Source: Gliomastix tumulicola
Taxonomy: Eukaryota; Ascomycota; Sordariomycetes; Hypocreales; Bionectriaceae
DNA: 64,000 nucleotides
Direction: 5' to 3'
Assembly: GCA_001599755.1 (NCBI GenBank)
Contig: BCHX01000006.1
Location: 917,336 to 981,335 of the forward strand
Numbering within the stretch: position 1 is the stretch's first letter; each line of letters begins with the position of its first letter. The notes under the pieces were generated by a model. It was not told the origin of the DNA and did no database searches. It was given only the letters and a program-made list of their open reading frames with translations. Below are positions 30,474-42,817 of the stretch, in pieces. Position numbers and translations under genes: made by a program.

Positions 30474-31904
30474 GATGGGCGGTTCGGTGAGTATGTAGGC
30501 GATGGGTAGAAACGTAGACCAGTACACAGGGGATGTGAAGACGACCACACGGCTTTTATGCCAATCTGGTCGACGACGCGAGCCATGACGTCGGTGTGTC
30601 CGACGAACAATCCAGAGAATCTCGTGGTGTCGGAGAGGATGGATTCAAAGGAGCAGCCCAGGGTCACCTCAATGAGGAAGGCCACCAACATGTTCCCTCA
30701 TCACGGCCCATGGATATATCGCCATCAGTCCAGTTTTCCGCCAGCTGGTGGATATCGTGGCGATAACACATCCTACGAGGAGACGGCGGAAACAAGCCTT
30801 GATCCCTGTGTGTGCGACTCCTGCGCAACGTCTGGACACCGAACTCGGAGACGGGTCGGTGGTTCGGCGCCAGCTCATCGGTGGCTTGAGATACGGTTCG
30901 CCGATTAGGTGGGAAAATCATGGCTGCTATGTGGACACTCCCGCGCGTGGCGTCTCGATGCCGTCCGTTTCAAGAGCCCGGGAATCATTCAGCCATCATC
31001 CAGTGTCGCCATATCCTCCTCCCGCCCCCGAACGACGACTAGCTATCAGTCTGCAAGTAAGACCTGCTCACTACGCTACTACCACTGGACATATTGGCCC
31101 CCGAGAAATCCTTGAAAGCTCCCAATGCTCCTCAGCCGGTATCAAGAACACAAGAGCCGACCCCTCACGCCACCCGGCAATGAATTGTGAACCCATCGAC
31201 AGACACTCCGCCAAAAACCCCGCCGCCAAGCTGCTGCCAGAACTTGCAAACTGCCTATTCCAGTTAATCAAGACTCGTTGCCAGTTTACCCCGCCCTCGT
31301 TGGTTACATCCAACGACGTAGCTCGTAGCACTGAGCAAGAAAAGGGGGCGCATTGGGGCCGATGTGGTGGGACGCCACGTCCTAGACTCGACTGGACTCG
31401 CGATAGGAGGAAGCGCGTGGACAGGATGTGCAACAGGTGATTCGTCAATTGTTGCGTCTCGTCGAGAAGGACAAGGAAAACCAGACTGCGGTTGGAATGG
31501 ATCTGCAACAAGCTTATCGGACTGGATGGTCCGGTTCCCCCTCTCGTGTGTCCAAGCTTCAAGCCTGGAAGTTAAGAGGAGACTTCAGCACCATCTGACC
31601 TGTAGTAGATAAGTAGTACAATGAGTCTCGCGCCGCTTTAGAGGCGGCTTCTGTACCTTAGACCCGGCCATGTACCCCAATTGACACCCGATGGCATGTA
31701 CCTCTCAAGCTCGTGATCAGCAGACTGCACCATATCCATGTCTAGTGCTACGCAGCTATCATGTAGCACTTGGTGCAAGGTGCACACAGATATTTAGATC
31801 TACCTCTTCTCATATAAGAAGACCCTACCCCGGACTTCGGATCAGCGTGCTTCCCCAGTCTCTCCACCTTCCATTGCCGCAGCGTAGTATCATCCTCCCT
31901 CAAG
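30474..31904. other. Divergent intergenic region
   Basis: 1.4 kb between the oxidoreductase and the OPT transporter. ORFs of 116-230 codons on both strands are composition-driven with no motif. The sequence CATATAAG at about 31811-31818 lies some 90 bases before the transporter ATG. Confidence 0.5.
31813..31818 (+). promoter_or_regulatory. TATA-like element of OPT gene
   Basis: TATAAG 92 bases before the ATG at 31905. Confidence 0.35.
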
Positions 31905-34668
31905 ATGTCTTCGGATGGCAAGCCAAAAGACATCTTCAGCTACGACGAGAAGACTGTCCCCTTCTCAGAGGACAAGTCAAAGACGACCGTCGAGTACGAC
32001 GAGAAATCCGTCCCCTCCTTTCCGCCCGTCGAATGGCTCCAGCGTCTCAAGGATGAGTACACAGGCCAGCACTCGGGAGAGACACTCCCGGCCGGCTGCG
32101 ACCCAGACCGCATGGCCTCATCCGTCTTGACACTCCCGGAGGATGAGGCTGTACAAGTTCTCCAAGACCTTCTCGTCAGCCAGAAGGATGACTACACCAT
32201 CGACCGCAAGATGCTTGCCCGTCTTCGTGAGCTGCTGCAAGGGTCTGAGGCCTGCGAGATGGAGAAGGGTGACTGGGCGTATGAAGTCTGCAAGTGGGCG
32301 GGCCTGTGCAGCAATTGGTCGCCCTACGCTGAGGTGCGCGCCGTGACTCTGCCTTATGACGATGCAGATGAACCGTGCGAGAGCTTCAGGGCGTACCTCT
32401 TGGGGTACTTCTGGGTGTGCGTCTGCACCTCTGTCAACGCTTGTAAGCCCCCCTCCTCACTGACAACAGAAGAGCTGAGCCTCTCGTTGACACTCATCAG
32501 TCTTCAACCCTCGCCAGCCGGGCATCTCCATCCCAGGCTCCGTCGTCCAGCTCCTCCTCGTCCCCATGGGCCGCACCATGGCGTACATGCTCCCCGACTG
32601 GGGCTTCCGCTTCCGAGGCACCCGCTACACGCTCAACCCGGGCCCTTGGACCAGCAAGGAGCAGCTGTTCGCGACCATCATCTTCAACGGCGCCTCGAGC
32701 ATCGGCAACTTCACCGGCCTGCTCGTCCTCCGCATGCCCGTCTTCTTCAACCAGCGCTGGGCGACCTTCGGCTTCAACGTCATGCTCGCGATGGCCAACC
32801 AGGTCTACGGACTCGGCATGGCTGGCATCCTGCGTCGACTGAGCGTGTATCCCATCGAAGCCGTCTGGCCCAAGATCCTGCCGACGCTGGCCCTGAACCG
32901 CACTCTCGTGAACCAGGACAACAAGCGGGAGACTGTCAACGGCTGGTCCATGTCGCGATACAGACTCTTCGTGTGGAGCAGCATCGTCTTCGTCGTCTAC
33001 TACTGGATTCCAAACCAGTTCTTCGTCGGACTCCGTCTCTTCAACTGGATGACCTGGATCTTGCCCAACAACTTCCACCTCGCGACCGTCACCGGCTCGT
33101 ACGGCGGCATGGGCTTCAACCCGTTCTCGAGCTGGGACCTGAACGTGTCGGGCATCAAGGCCATGGAGTCGCCCTTCTTCGCCCAGCTCCAGCAGTACGT
33201 CATGCGTGCCATTGGCGGAGTCATCATCCTCATTATGTACTACAAGAACGCCTTCTGGTCCGCCTACATGCCTGTTAACTCCAACGCCGCATTCGATAAC
33301 ACCGGGGGCGTGTATAACATCACTCGTGTTCTTGGAGACAATCAGCGCATCGACATGGACAAGTATCAGGAGTACGGGCCTCCGTACTATGCCATTGCGA
33401 GTCTGTTCATCACCGGGGCGAACTTCATCTACTACACCTTCTCTATTGTCTACGTCTTCACCAAGTACTGGCGGGCTATCAAGAAGGCATTTGTCGGCAT
33501 TGTCGTCAACACCTGGCGAAGGCAGAGCATCTACACAGGCTTTACGGACGGACAGACACGCATGATGCGCAAGTACAAGGAGGTGCCCGAGTGGTGGTAC
33601 GGCTGCATCTTCGCGTTTGGCTTCGCCGTGTCCATCATCAGCTTGACTGTCTGGCCGACACAGACCCCCTGGTGGTCGATCCTCGGCGTCACTGCCATCG
33701 GTGCCCTGCTTACCGTTCCATGGGTCATCATCGAGTCCATCGCCAGCACGGGTATCGAGCTCAATGTGATCTGGCAGGTGCTCCCCGGCGTCTGGTTCCC
33801 GGGCCAGCCGCTCCCGCAGCTCATCATCCTCATGCTCGGTGCTGCCTTTGAGCAGATGGCGGGCAGCTTCAGCTCTGACCTCAAGTATGCGCACTACGCG
33901 GGCATCCCTCCCCGTGCCGTCTTCCGCGGTCATGTCTCGTCGGTTGTCGTCAACTGTTTCATCTACTGCGCCATCGTCGAAGTGCTCATGTTGTACGCTA
34001 ATGCCGACGACACGCTTTGTCAATGGGACAATAAGCAGTACATGGTGTGTCAGTACGCCCACTCGGTCTGGTCGTCGACGATTCTCTTCGGCGTCTTTGG
34101 CACCAACAACATGTTCAAGCTGTATCCCGTCCTGCCCTGGTGCTTCCTCATCGGTGCCCTCCTAGGTGCCATCTGGATCGTCAGCGAGAGAGTCCTCCCT
34201 CGCGTCAGAGACCACCTCGAGTCCACCATGCAGCCCGACTCCTTCCGCCGTCTAGACCGATTCTTCTGGTCCCCGGCAGCCTCCATCCTCTCCGTCCTCA
34301 ACCCGGCCATCGCCCTCTCCGGCGCCCTCACCTGGGCCGGCAACCAGAACCTGACCTACGCCACCCTGGGCCTCTACGCCGCCTGGCTGTTCCAGTTCTA
34401 CCTGAAGCGGCGGTACACGGCCTGGTGGGGGAAGTACGCCTACCTCGTCTTCGCGGGTCTGAGTGTCAGCGTTGCTGTCTCGGGGCTCATCGTCACGCTT
34501 GTCTTCTCCTTTGGCGCTGGCCAGGGTGTCGAGTTCACGTGGTGGGGGAACGATGTTGCGAGGGAAGGGGTGGATTTCCAGCTGTACAATAACAATGCTT
34601 CATTGCTGCCTCTACCTGGGGATGGCTTCTTTGGGTTGAGGAGGGAGGACTATCCAGTTGGGTGGTAG
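31905..34668 (+). CDS. OPT-family oligopeptide transporter
   Basis: Exons 31905-32442 and 32501-34668, 901 residues. Proton-coupled uptake of tetra-/pentapeptides or glutathione at the plasma membrane is the known role of this family. The first 140 residues form the polar cytosolic N terminus (several DEK/YDEK repeats). Hydrophobic segments begin at about residue 168. Family hallmarks are all present: NAFFNPRQPGISIPG across the intron, NPGPWTSKEQ (the NPG motif), and the HYAGIPPRAVF block (the KIPPR-like motif) in the second half. Some 14 or more transmembrane segments can be counted by eye. Length is normal for fungal OPTs. The intron is 58 bases, phase 1. The 521-codon antisense ORF is a shadow. 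Confidence 0.95.
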
Positions 34669-36486
34669 CTGAGGTGTTAGTCGACACCACTCAAACTGAT
34701 CATCTTGACTGTATTGGGGCTATTCTAGTCCTCTTCGAGCCGAGCAAAGCGTAGCTTAGGCTTAAGGAGTACAAGTGCAACGACGCCGTGAGCTGCAGCT
34801 TCCACGGAGATTCTCTAATGCGCTGTTTCCCAAAATAAAGAAGACCCAGCATCTCTCTAATTAGTCGAGAATAGTCGATTGAGACTATTATTAGTTGAGA
34901 GCTTTTCTACATTAATCCTTCTAAAAGGTGCTCCTGCTTTTAATAGTCCAATTGGTACAGGAATAAGGCAGATAGACCGTCTTAAAGAGCGGGTGGACCT
35001 TCTGATAGAGGCAGACCTCAAAAATCGGCTGGCACAGTAACAGAGTAAATCCGAACAGCTGCTTGAAGGAAGCCCTGCCTCATAACCGAAGTCCTGGCAA
35101 CAGAAGCCCTCGCAACAAAAGCACTATTGAAGGACAGCAGCCCGGATTGAGGAATCAGATAATAAGGTAAGAGATAACGAGCTCCGCTTACGCCTAGTCG
35201 GCTTGACTCTGCAAGTCGACTCGTATTTTTGGTATCAATGGGGGATCGTCTCGTTCAGCAACCTAGTTAACTACGAATTAAACAGTGCGCGAGGGAAGGC
35301 ATGGCAGGAATTACAACGAAGAAATGAGTTACCGATAGGATGGCGTCAGCCACAGTGAACAAATCATGGAAGCTTTGGGGCCCTTGGCCAAAGCCACAGG
35401 TTAGATCCGCGCGACAGGCGGTCTACATTCCCAGTGACCAATCGGATGCAAACAAAGAATGCGAAGGCAGCTGTACCCAGGCAGTTGACAGTGCATACCA
35501 GCTTTGCAGCCCACGGGCATGTCTCGGAGGAGGTGACTCAGGGGTTATAAGCACCGGGCGGATGCAAGGACTCCTGGCGCTGCTCCCATCACAATCACAT
35601 TTTTATAGCCAATCAGGACCTGCCATATCGGCAACGGAGGTGGTTATGTGTAGTTGTATACGAAGCCGCCCCACTCTAATCATCTCAGCCGCCCCGAACC
35701 TTTCGGGAGGCAACAACTGGGGTTTCCCGACTTTGAGTCAACAATGGACAATCGGGGACCTTGTTCTCACCTTCAAGACAAGGCTTAAGTGACCTCTGCA
35801 TGACCAACCCCCGTCGTTACGGCAAAGAGCGAATCAAGGACACAAAGAGCAGGCTAGTGCCCCCAATCACCACCACAGTTGGCCTCGTGTCGCAGCTTCT
35901 GTGCCGTCAACAAATGCTTCAACGAGGGTTCGTTGTGGTTTTCTGGAAGTACAGTCTGCCTTGATTAAAAATCTGGTGACTAAGCTGACTAATTTATCCG
36001 CGAGTCCGGCGGGCGGAGGCGCAGCTGCTGACGGAAGGATGGATGGATGGGTTGTGGCCTTCAGCTGGCCTCGACCCCGCCTTTCCTGCTCGTCGCCTGT
36101 CTTCGACCAGTTTCCCTTTTGCATCTGCATGAGGCGATGATGCTTCGTTCAATCTACCTTCATCTTGTCTCTGGAGCGTATCGCCCACGGCCAAGGCGGG
36201 CTTTGTCGCTGAGAAACGAAGACCATCCTTCGCCGGCAAATATCCCCAACTCTCTTCCTCGCGGTAGAGGTCAAGCCGAGGCCTCACCTCCGCATCGCAG
36301 CCGCGAACATCCCAAGCTTTCTCCCCCCAGCACTCTTTGTGGCCCCTAGAGACTCGCAGCTAAACGTACGACCCCCATCCACCCCATGAACGAGTTACAG
36401 CAACTCACAATGCTCGCAGGGAACCGAATCCTTTCCCGACGCCCCGTCTACCTAGCCCTCGAACGAGCCGTAGTCCAAGAGTCTAA
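34669..36486. other. Gene-poor region with degraded remnant
   Basis: 1.8 kb between the OPT gene and the NLR. The part around 34861-35200 is a stop-interrupted coding remnant (separate entry). The remainder, 35210-36486, shows no gene; the last 120 bases are the NLR leader. Confidence 0.55.
34861..35200 (+). pseudogene. Stop-interrupted coding remnant, possible transposon
   Basis: In the frame of 34861 about 113 codons read with only three stops: TAA (35038), TAA (35083) and TGA (35128). Between them lie coherent helical, charged stretches such as IRQIDRLKERVDLLIEADLK and EESDNKVRDNELRLRL, joined by Gln/Ser-rich sequence. Each stop is one C-to-T change from CAA or CGA, the outcome expected of repeat-induced point mutation on a repeated element. 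Which element is unknown; the charged coiled-coil end resembles the C-terminal part of some fungal transposon proteins, but that is a guess. Confidence 0.35.
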
Positions 36487-39400
36487 ATGGATCCTCTCAC
36501 AGCCATTGCGTCCACGATCGCAGTCGTTCAAGCTATCTCTTCGACATATAAGACCCTCCAACACCTCCAAGGCCTTCCGAACGAGTTCAGTGAAGTGAGC
36601 CGGAAGCTCCCTCTCGCGCAAAACACTCTGGCTCTGGCCCGTGTACGGCTCCAAGGCCTGGCCCCGGATGAATCAGCTAGAAAGGCCCTCTGGCCTGTGG
36701 TCAGCGGCTGCGAGGAGAATGCTAGAATGCTGCTGGATATCTTCGAGAAAGTTGAAAAGGGGGTAAAGAATGCCAAAGATGGTTCCGTGCTCGAGTTCTA
36801 TCGCGCCTCCCTTGTCCGCTTGGGCAGCTTGGGCAAAGCGCACCGGGTGGAGACGCTGATGCAAGGTATCCTGAGAGACTTGGATGCATTGGCCGCCAAC
36901 CAGGTGTTCAGCATCGCCACCCAGAACCAGGTGGCCGAGCTCAAGGAGGCGATTGATCTGTTGTCAAAAGTGGAGTCATCTGTGCCAGACTCGGCCTTCG
37001 ACAGTCCCGGGACACACTCCCAGAATATCGCCCCAGGGGGGACGGGCTATATGTCTAACATCGCTGGCCAAGATCATAAGATCCACGCTGGCAGTGGCCC
37101 TCTGTATAATGTCTCTGGAAGCGGGCATACTATGAATTTTGGTACGAAATGACAAGACTTGATAGCCAGATTCGTTACCAATAAACTGACCATCCTGTCC
37201 TGAAGTTCAATCCAAAGGGGGCGACAAGTCTCGAGGGGGGATTCTCCGGACCCTCCATACCTCGCCGTATCTGAGCAGAAAGAACAGGAATCCAGATCGC
37301 GTCCCAGGGACGTGTGAGTGGTTCGTACGTCACGGCCAATTTCAGCAATGGCGAGGAAGCAAATCCTCCAGCATGCTCTGGGTGTCGGCAAATCCCGGCT
37401 GCGGAAAGTCCGTACTAGCTAAATATCTGGTGGACTCTCAGACTAAGACTACGAAATCTAGAACGACCTGCTATTTTTTCTTCAAGGACGACTTCGAGGA
37501 TCAGCGGAGCGCGAGAAGCGCTCTCAGCTGCATCCTTCATCAACTTATTACACAGAGACAGGGCCTCTTCTCCGACAAGATTATCCGGCGGCTTAAAGCG
37601 TATAAATCACCTCCTGCTAACTCGTATTATGAACTGTGGGAGCTCTGGGACGTCCTGGTCACGGCATCACGGGACAAAAATGCTGGCGAGATAGTCTGTA
37701 TTCTCGACGCATTCGACGAATGCGAAGATCAGGAACGGCAGGACTTTGCAAAAGCCCTACGCAAGTTCTATGGCCCGGGGAATGACGCGAAGGAGAAGAT
37801 CAACTTGAAGTTTCTCGTAACAAGTCGGCCTTATGACAAAATGAGACGGATGTTCCAGCCTCTCCGTATCCCGGGGTTGCCTATCATCCACCTGAAGGGG
37901 GAGAGCAACGCGGAGATCGCGGCAATTGCCGAGGAGATCAAAGTCTACATCAAAGACAGGGTTTCACACATCAGAGAAATCGTGGGTCTCGAACATGACG
38001 AGGCAGGGCTGCTGCTGCAAAAGCTATTGGGGGTTCCGAACCAGACTTATCTATGGGTGCATCTTACTCTAGACTGGATCGAAACCGAGCTCAACCATGA
38101 GATCACCAAAACTAAGATACACAACGTCACTTCCTCACTACCGCAATCCGTCGACGAGGCATACGAGAAGATTCTAGCCACGAGTAAGAATCGGCAAGAG
38201 GCTAAGAAACTGCTGCATATTATCGTTGCGGCAACACGGCCCTTGACCTTGGCAGAAATGGACTTGGCGATGGCGCTTCAGCAAACACACAAATCCTATG
38301 AGGACCTAGATCGCAGACCAGACAGGCGTGTCGGCAAGTATGTCAGAGAACTCTGCGGCCTCTTCGTGAACATCACAGACTCGAAGATCTATCTCCTTCA
38401 CCAGACCGCCAAAGAATTCTTGGTCGCAAAGCGCCATTCAGAGCCTCAAGAAGATAATCCGGGTTCCCGGGGGGGCGGCTGTCAGGGGGACCGAAGCAAC
38501 CAACTCATATGGAAACACTCACTCCAGCCATCGGAGTCCCATCGAACTCTTTGTCAGATTTGTATTTGGCACCTGCTCTTTGCTGAGTTTGAAACTCACC
38601 CTCTTGACCAAACTCTGGACGAAACAGCATGCAAGAACCTCAGCAAGCATACTTTTCTTGACTACTCTGCCACAAACTGGGCTGCTCACTTTCGAGCGTC
38701 AAATATCCAAGAAGATGCAATCATAGAACAACTGAAGCGAATCTGTGATGTGAGATCAAAACGCTGTCTGATCTGGTTCGGCATCTACTGGGTGAACACG
38801 CACAATGCTTTTCCTCGGGGTTTCACGACCATTATGATTGCCTCATATTTCGGACTTGAGGAAATGACAAAGCTTCAGCTGAAGTTGAACGATACTGATG
38901 TAAACTCCAAAGATAGCACCTATCAGCGTTCGGCGCTCTCTTGGGCTTCGGAGAACGGATTCTACGGGGTTGTGAAGCTGTTGGTCAAGGGTCCAAGCAT
39001 TCTCAGAGCCATTATCAAGCTATCGCTTCCGAAAGGGGCGGAAATTGAGTCAAGAGATAGAGACGGTCGAACGCCGCTATCATACGCCGCTTGGAATGGC
39101 CATCTGGCCGTCGTCCAGCGGCTGGTCAAGAAAGGAGCCCGCGCCGACTCCAAAGATAATATTGGAGGAACGCCGGCATCCTACGCTCTTTGCATGGGAC
39201 AGCAATATGTCCTTCTAGAACTAGTGAAAGGAGCCTACGCTAATTCGGTGAACGAGATTCGTCGAGAACTACTCTTCTCCGCAGCCGAAAAGGGCCACGA
39301 GCCGATCGTCAAACGACTGCTCGAAAAGGGTGCTTCTAGGAAGGTGGTGGACAGCACAGGCCGGACACCTCTATCGTGGGCCGCCGGAAACGGGCATGAG

Positions 39401-39736
39401 GCTGTCGTCAAGTTGCTAGTCGGCAAGGGCCCCGTCATCGAGGTTAAGGATAGGTATTATGGTCAGACACCGCTCTCGTGGGCCGCCGAGAATGGACATG
39501 AGGCTATCGTCAAGCTGCTAGTCGGCAAGGGCGCCGTCATCGAGGCTAAGAACAGAGATGATCGGACGCCACTCTCGTTGGCCGCCGAGAATGGGCATGA
39601 GGCTGTCGTCAAATTGCTTGTCGACAAGGGCGCCTTCATCGAGGCTAAGGATTGGTATTATGATCAGACGCCGCTCTCGTGGGCTGCTGGGAATGGGCAT
39701 GAGGGTGTCGTCGAGCTGCTACAACGAAGACCTTGA
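36487..39736 (+). CDS. NLR-type protein: SesA-like / NACHT / ankyrin
   Basis: Exons 36487-37141 and 37206-39736, 1061 residues. The N terminus (1-155; MDPLTAIASTIAVVQAISS... then a helical bundle) has the pattern of the fungal SesA/HeLo-like signalling domains. A Gly/Asn/Ser-rich linker (about 175-218; GSGPLYNVSGSGHTMNF) follows. The NACHT NTPase runs from about 250, with P-loop GCGKS (Lys286), Walker B ILDAFDE (384-390) and sensor-like FLVTSRP. The C terminus (about 760-1061) is ankyrin repeats, the last four nearly identical (GQTPLSWAAENGHEA-type, about 34 residues each). Such STAND proteins act in heterokaryon incompatibility or immune-like recognition: ligand binding to the repeats triggers oligomerisation and the N-terminal domain executes a response. 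The intron is 64 bases, phase 1; splicing is needed to bypass a TGA at the end of the first open frame. Confidence 0.9.
39350..39730 (+). repeat. Near-identical ankyrin-coding tandem repeats
   Basis: Four units of about 99-105 bases in the last part of the NLR gene. Each contains GGCCGCC(G)GA.AA..G(A/G)CATGAGGCT.TCGTCAA..TGCTAGTC-like sequence, with changes concentrated between the units, in the loop that follows AKD/AKN. High nucleotide identity indicates recent duplication or conversion. Confidence 0.8.
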
Positions 39737-39991
39737 TAGGTATGAGTCCATACTCTTCCTCGCTGCGGGAGTATTGAAAAAACGAGATGTCCTGGTTTGG
39801 ACTATCGAATCACTCGCCACCTCCCTTTTCCCCTTCCTCTCCCGGCTCCTGGGGAGGACACCTCTCATTGGCCAGATAACATACTTGAGAGAGGTGTGCC
39901 GATAGCATAGTCATACTAGTTGGTGGGCCGGAGGATAAAGTTCAATTTGCAGAGCAGTTGCTCGATTTATTCCAGTTAAAGAATACCGGTG

Positions 39992-40118
39992 TGTTATGAC
40001 TCAACTAACACGGTTGCAGGCTTATATGCCCTATAGGCCCAAGGACAGAATGCAGGAAAGGATTCCCTGTTCTGATAGAAGCACTCACCGTGGATCATAC
40101 GGTTTACATACTGTAACA
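39992..40118. mobile_element. Possible solo LTR-like fragment
   Basis: 127 bases that begin TGTTA and end TAACA, the terminal inverted pentamer common in fungal LTRs. No target-site duplication was seen (flanks CGGTG and GACCG), and no coding part of an element is nearby. Weak candidate. Confidence 0.2.
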
Positions 40119-40131
40119 GACCGTGTGATCC
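40092..40131. repeat. Imperfect inverted repeat, 12-base arms
   Basis: GGATCATACGGT (40092-40103) and ACCGTGTGATCC (40120-40131) pair over 11 of 12 positions with a 16-base loop. Possible hairpin; role unknown. Confidence 0.6.
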
Positions 40132-42781
40132 AGCTGGGGTTCAGCGTAGGCGGATCAGTTTGAACAGTTTCATATCTTTAGCACGTTAGGATATTTTAAT
40201 TAATAAATAAATAATTAATATTAGTCTCAGTCGGGCCTGAGGTAAGCTTAGGCAGACCATTTATGATGCAGCGTGAGCTCAGCTTGGCTCTGAGAGAGGT
40301 AATAAAGACAGGCAATTTCCGAGACGGACATAGACCTGTTATTCTACATGTTCAATGTCCTCAAAGGGAAGTGTACGACCGGTACTGACCCTTTCGGACG
40401 TGTATCGGATGTCATCACACCCCCAGATGTCCTCTCGGCCCTTTAGCCTAATCAGCAGCAAGGTGCGCTATGGCACGCTCAAAAGCCACGGCTGTCAGGG
40501 ACACCTACTCTAAAGAAAAGGGGTCTTCGTATCTAACTCGGAATTGACTTTGCATGAAGCATGCCTCGGTCTTCACGTAGCTTTTATTTAATGTGATACT
40601 CCTAAAGCAGCCTCGGGTATGTCAACGCCATCAGCTGCATGGCCAAAAAGACCTCGCCAAGGGAAAGACTTCTGACCTCTATCCAGGGACCATCTCCATC
40701 GGAGTGCAACAAAGCGACGCGCGCCGATCCTTGCCTTGCCAGATCTCCATTATCGTGTCGGAATCTCCTGCGGGGAAACGCAGACGAAAACAGAGGATAC
40801 GTGGCGCCGAGTGTACGACCTGAAGAATAATAATCACACTTCTTGGCAGTCGGAAGGGTTTAATAGAAAGAGGGGCCCTGAGTGGCTTTCGGCACTGCCA
40901 TTGGGAAAAGGGTCGTCGTTATTATAGCGTCGCCCGGAAAGCTTGGCCGAGATGGAGAGCTTCGTCGAACCCGACTCATGGAGATCCCTGTCCACTCTCA
41001 TATGGCTGGTTCGGACACGGCAGTCAAGTCTTGAAGACTCGGCTCTCCGCAAAGCTTCGGTTACCGAGCAGCTTGGGGACAGTAACGTCCGTGGGGAGGA
41101 ACAAAGAAGACCAGGGGGCGACAGGCAAGCCATATGTATTATTGGAAATGCTCACCCTTCTGCACCCGAAGCTCGCCATAGATAGGCATATTTTCGCCAG
41201 CTGAGCTCACTCACCGGCGGTCGGACGTGCATTAATCAGACATTGGTAATTCAGGTGGACCATCGCGATCTACTGCAGATGCAAAAATGTGACAGCGCGA
41301 ATATTATTGCCTCTACCCGAATCACACCTCCTCTCCACACAGGCACGGCAAGGAGACGACACGGCGGTGTTGTTCAAGGGGTGGGATGGCTCGGTTCGGG
41401 GAGGATCAGGCGAAGGCTCGCGAATCTAGGACCCATCAGACTGCAGGGCAGGAATCTCAAACTAGGAAATCTCCTCCGCAAGGACGAGAAACCACGGCAG
41501 TAGCTATCGGGATGCAGTAGCCTTTAGCCCCCCCATCAGGCGAGGTTACAGCACGCCCGGACATGGAGGAGGGACGCTGTAATAGCTGTTGGGAGGGGGG
41601 GCCAGCACGTGATTGGGTCGAGAGGGAAATCGTATGAGCATCAAGGCCATGACACGGAAGAGAGTCGTGCCGGCCGGTCAACCCTGCAAAGATGATGATG
41701 GCCCCTCCGCTGTTTGAAGTTCCTTTCATCCTTCCATTCCTTCCCACTCCCTCTGCTTTCCGCCTTTCCCATGGTCTCGCCAAATACCCCTCACAACAAT
41801 TACCGTGCCTGACCGACGTTATCCATCCAAGGAAAGAAAATACCCCTCATAAGTCTTGGTATTTCCCTTCATGCATTTGGAGGGCTGCCATTCGCTTGAC
41901 ACGGCCAATCAGACGAGGTGCGACTAGCCTGAGAAGAGCCAAGCCCGGCGTTGTCGCAGGGCGATAGCTCCCACTAGCTCCGGAAGAATCTCACGCTACT
42001 GGCTGTTGGGGGGAGCAGCAAGACTACTAGGCCCTCGCTAAGCAAGTGAGAAACGCAAGTAAGAAACGCAAGTCAGAGGCATGCAAGCAAGCAAGCAAGC
42101 AAGCCATCCATCCATCCAGTAGCAGGGGCACAAGGATCATGGGTGGAGGAGAACCCGAAACACGCAACGCAAACCGCAGTGAGTTGACGAGTAATTTCTG
42201 GGCTTTCTCTCCACAGCGCCGTGATCCGTCAGATTTCAGCCAGGTTGTGAAGGATACCATACCGAAGATGCCCACCCTGTGCCATACCCATCGACCAGGT
42301 ATGTGGACGCCCTGTAAGCAATCTGTGGTGCTGTGCTGGAACGCGCTATAGTCTTGGGTGCTGCTGCTGGGGGCCATAGAGCACCACCACCACCACCACT
42401 ACCACCCTCCTTCGCTAAAAACCATCCAGCATCTGCACGAAAAAGGAAGGATTCTCGCCTCCCGAAGCGCCAGCCTCTTTCTCTGACTGGCTGCGCCGGC
42501 GTAGCATTGCCATCTTTATCTCTGCAAAAGTGCTAAACTAATTGATTAACCGCTGCCACGAAGTGCTTCCTTCTCCGCAAGATCCGGCCCGAGGTCCACC
42601 TGTGCGGTCCGCCTCCAGGCCTTGGACTCTTGGACCGCGACTTGGAATCTGACAGAGGAAGAGGTATCTCACGGCTCTGCTGGTGAGGTGCGCGGTACAT
42701 CGACATGGCCTGGTTCCAGCCCCCCAAGCCCCCAAAGGGTTGAATACGTATACGCATACACAACACATACACCGTTGCCCT

Positions 42782-42782
<1 letters not shown>

Positions 42783-42815
<33 letters not shown>
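42783..42815. repeat. (CAG)11 microsatellite
   Basis: Eleven perfect CAG units followed by CACCGG and further imperfect CAG units to about 42840. It creates polyGln/polyAla/polyCys chance ORFs on both strands, none supported as genes. Confidence 0.9.

Positions 42816-42817
<2 letters not shown>

Noticed and set aside
30748..31440. 230-codon + ORF and overlapping 163-codon minus ORF between the oxidoreductase and OPT genes
   Set aside because: No motif, no splice-supported extension and the two overlap on opposite strands; treated as chance.
32497..34062. 521-codon antisense ORF within the OPT transporter
   Set aside because: It mirrors a well-supported transporter; the Asp/Glu/Arg/Val-rich composition is the usual antisense product of GC-rich third positions.
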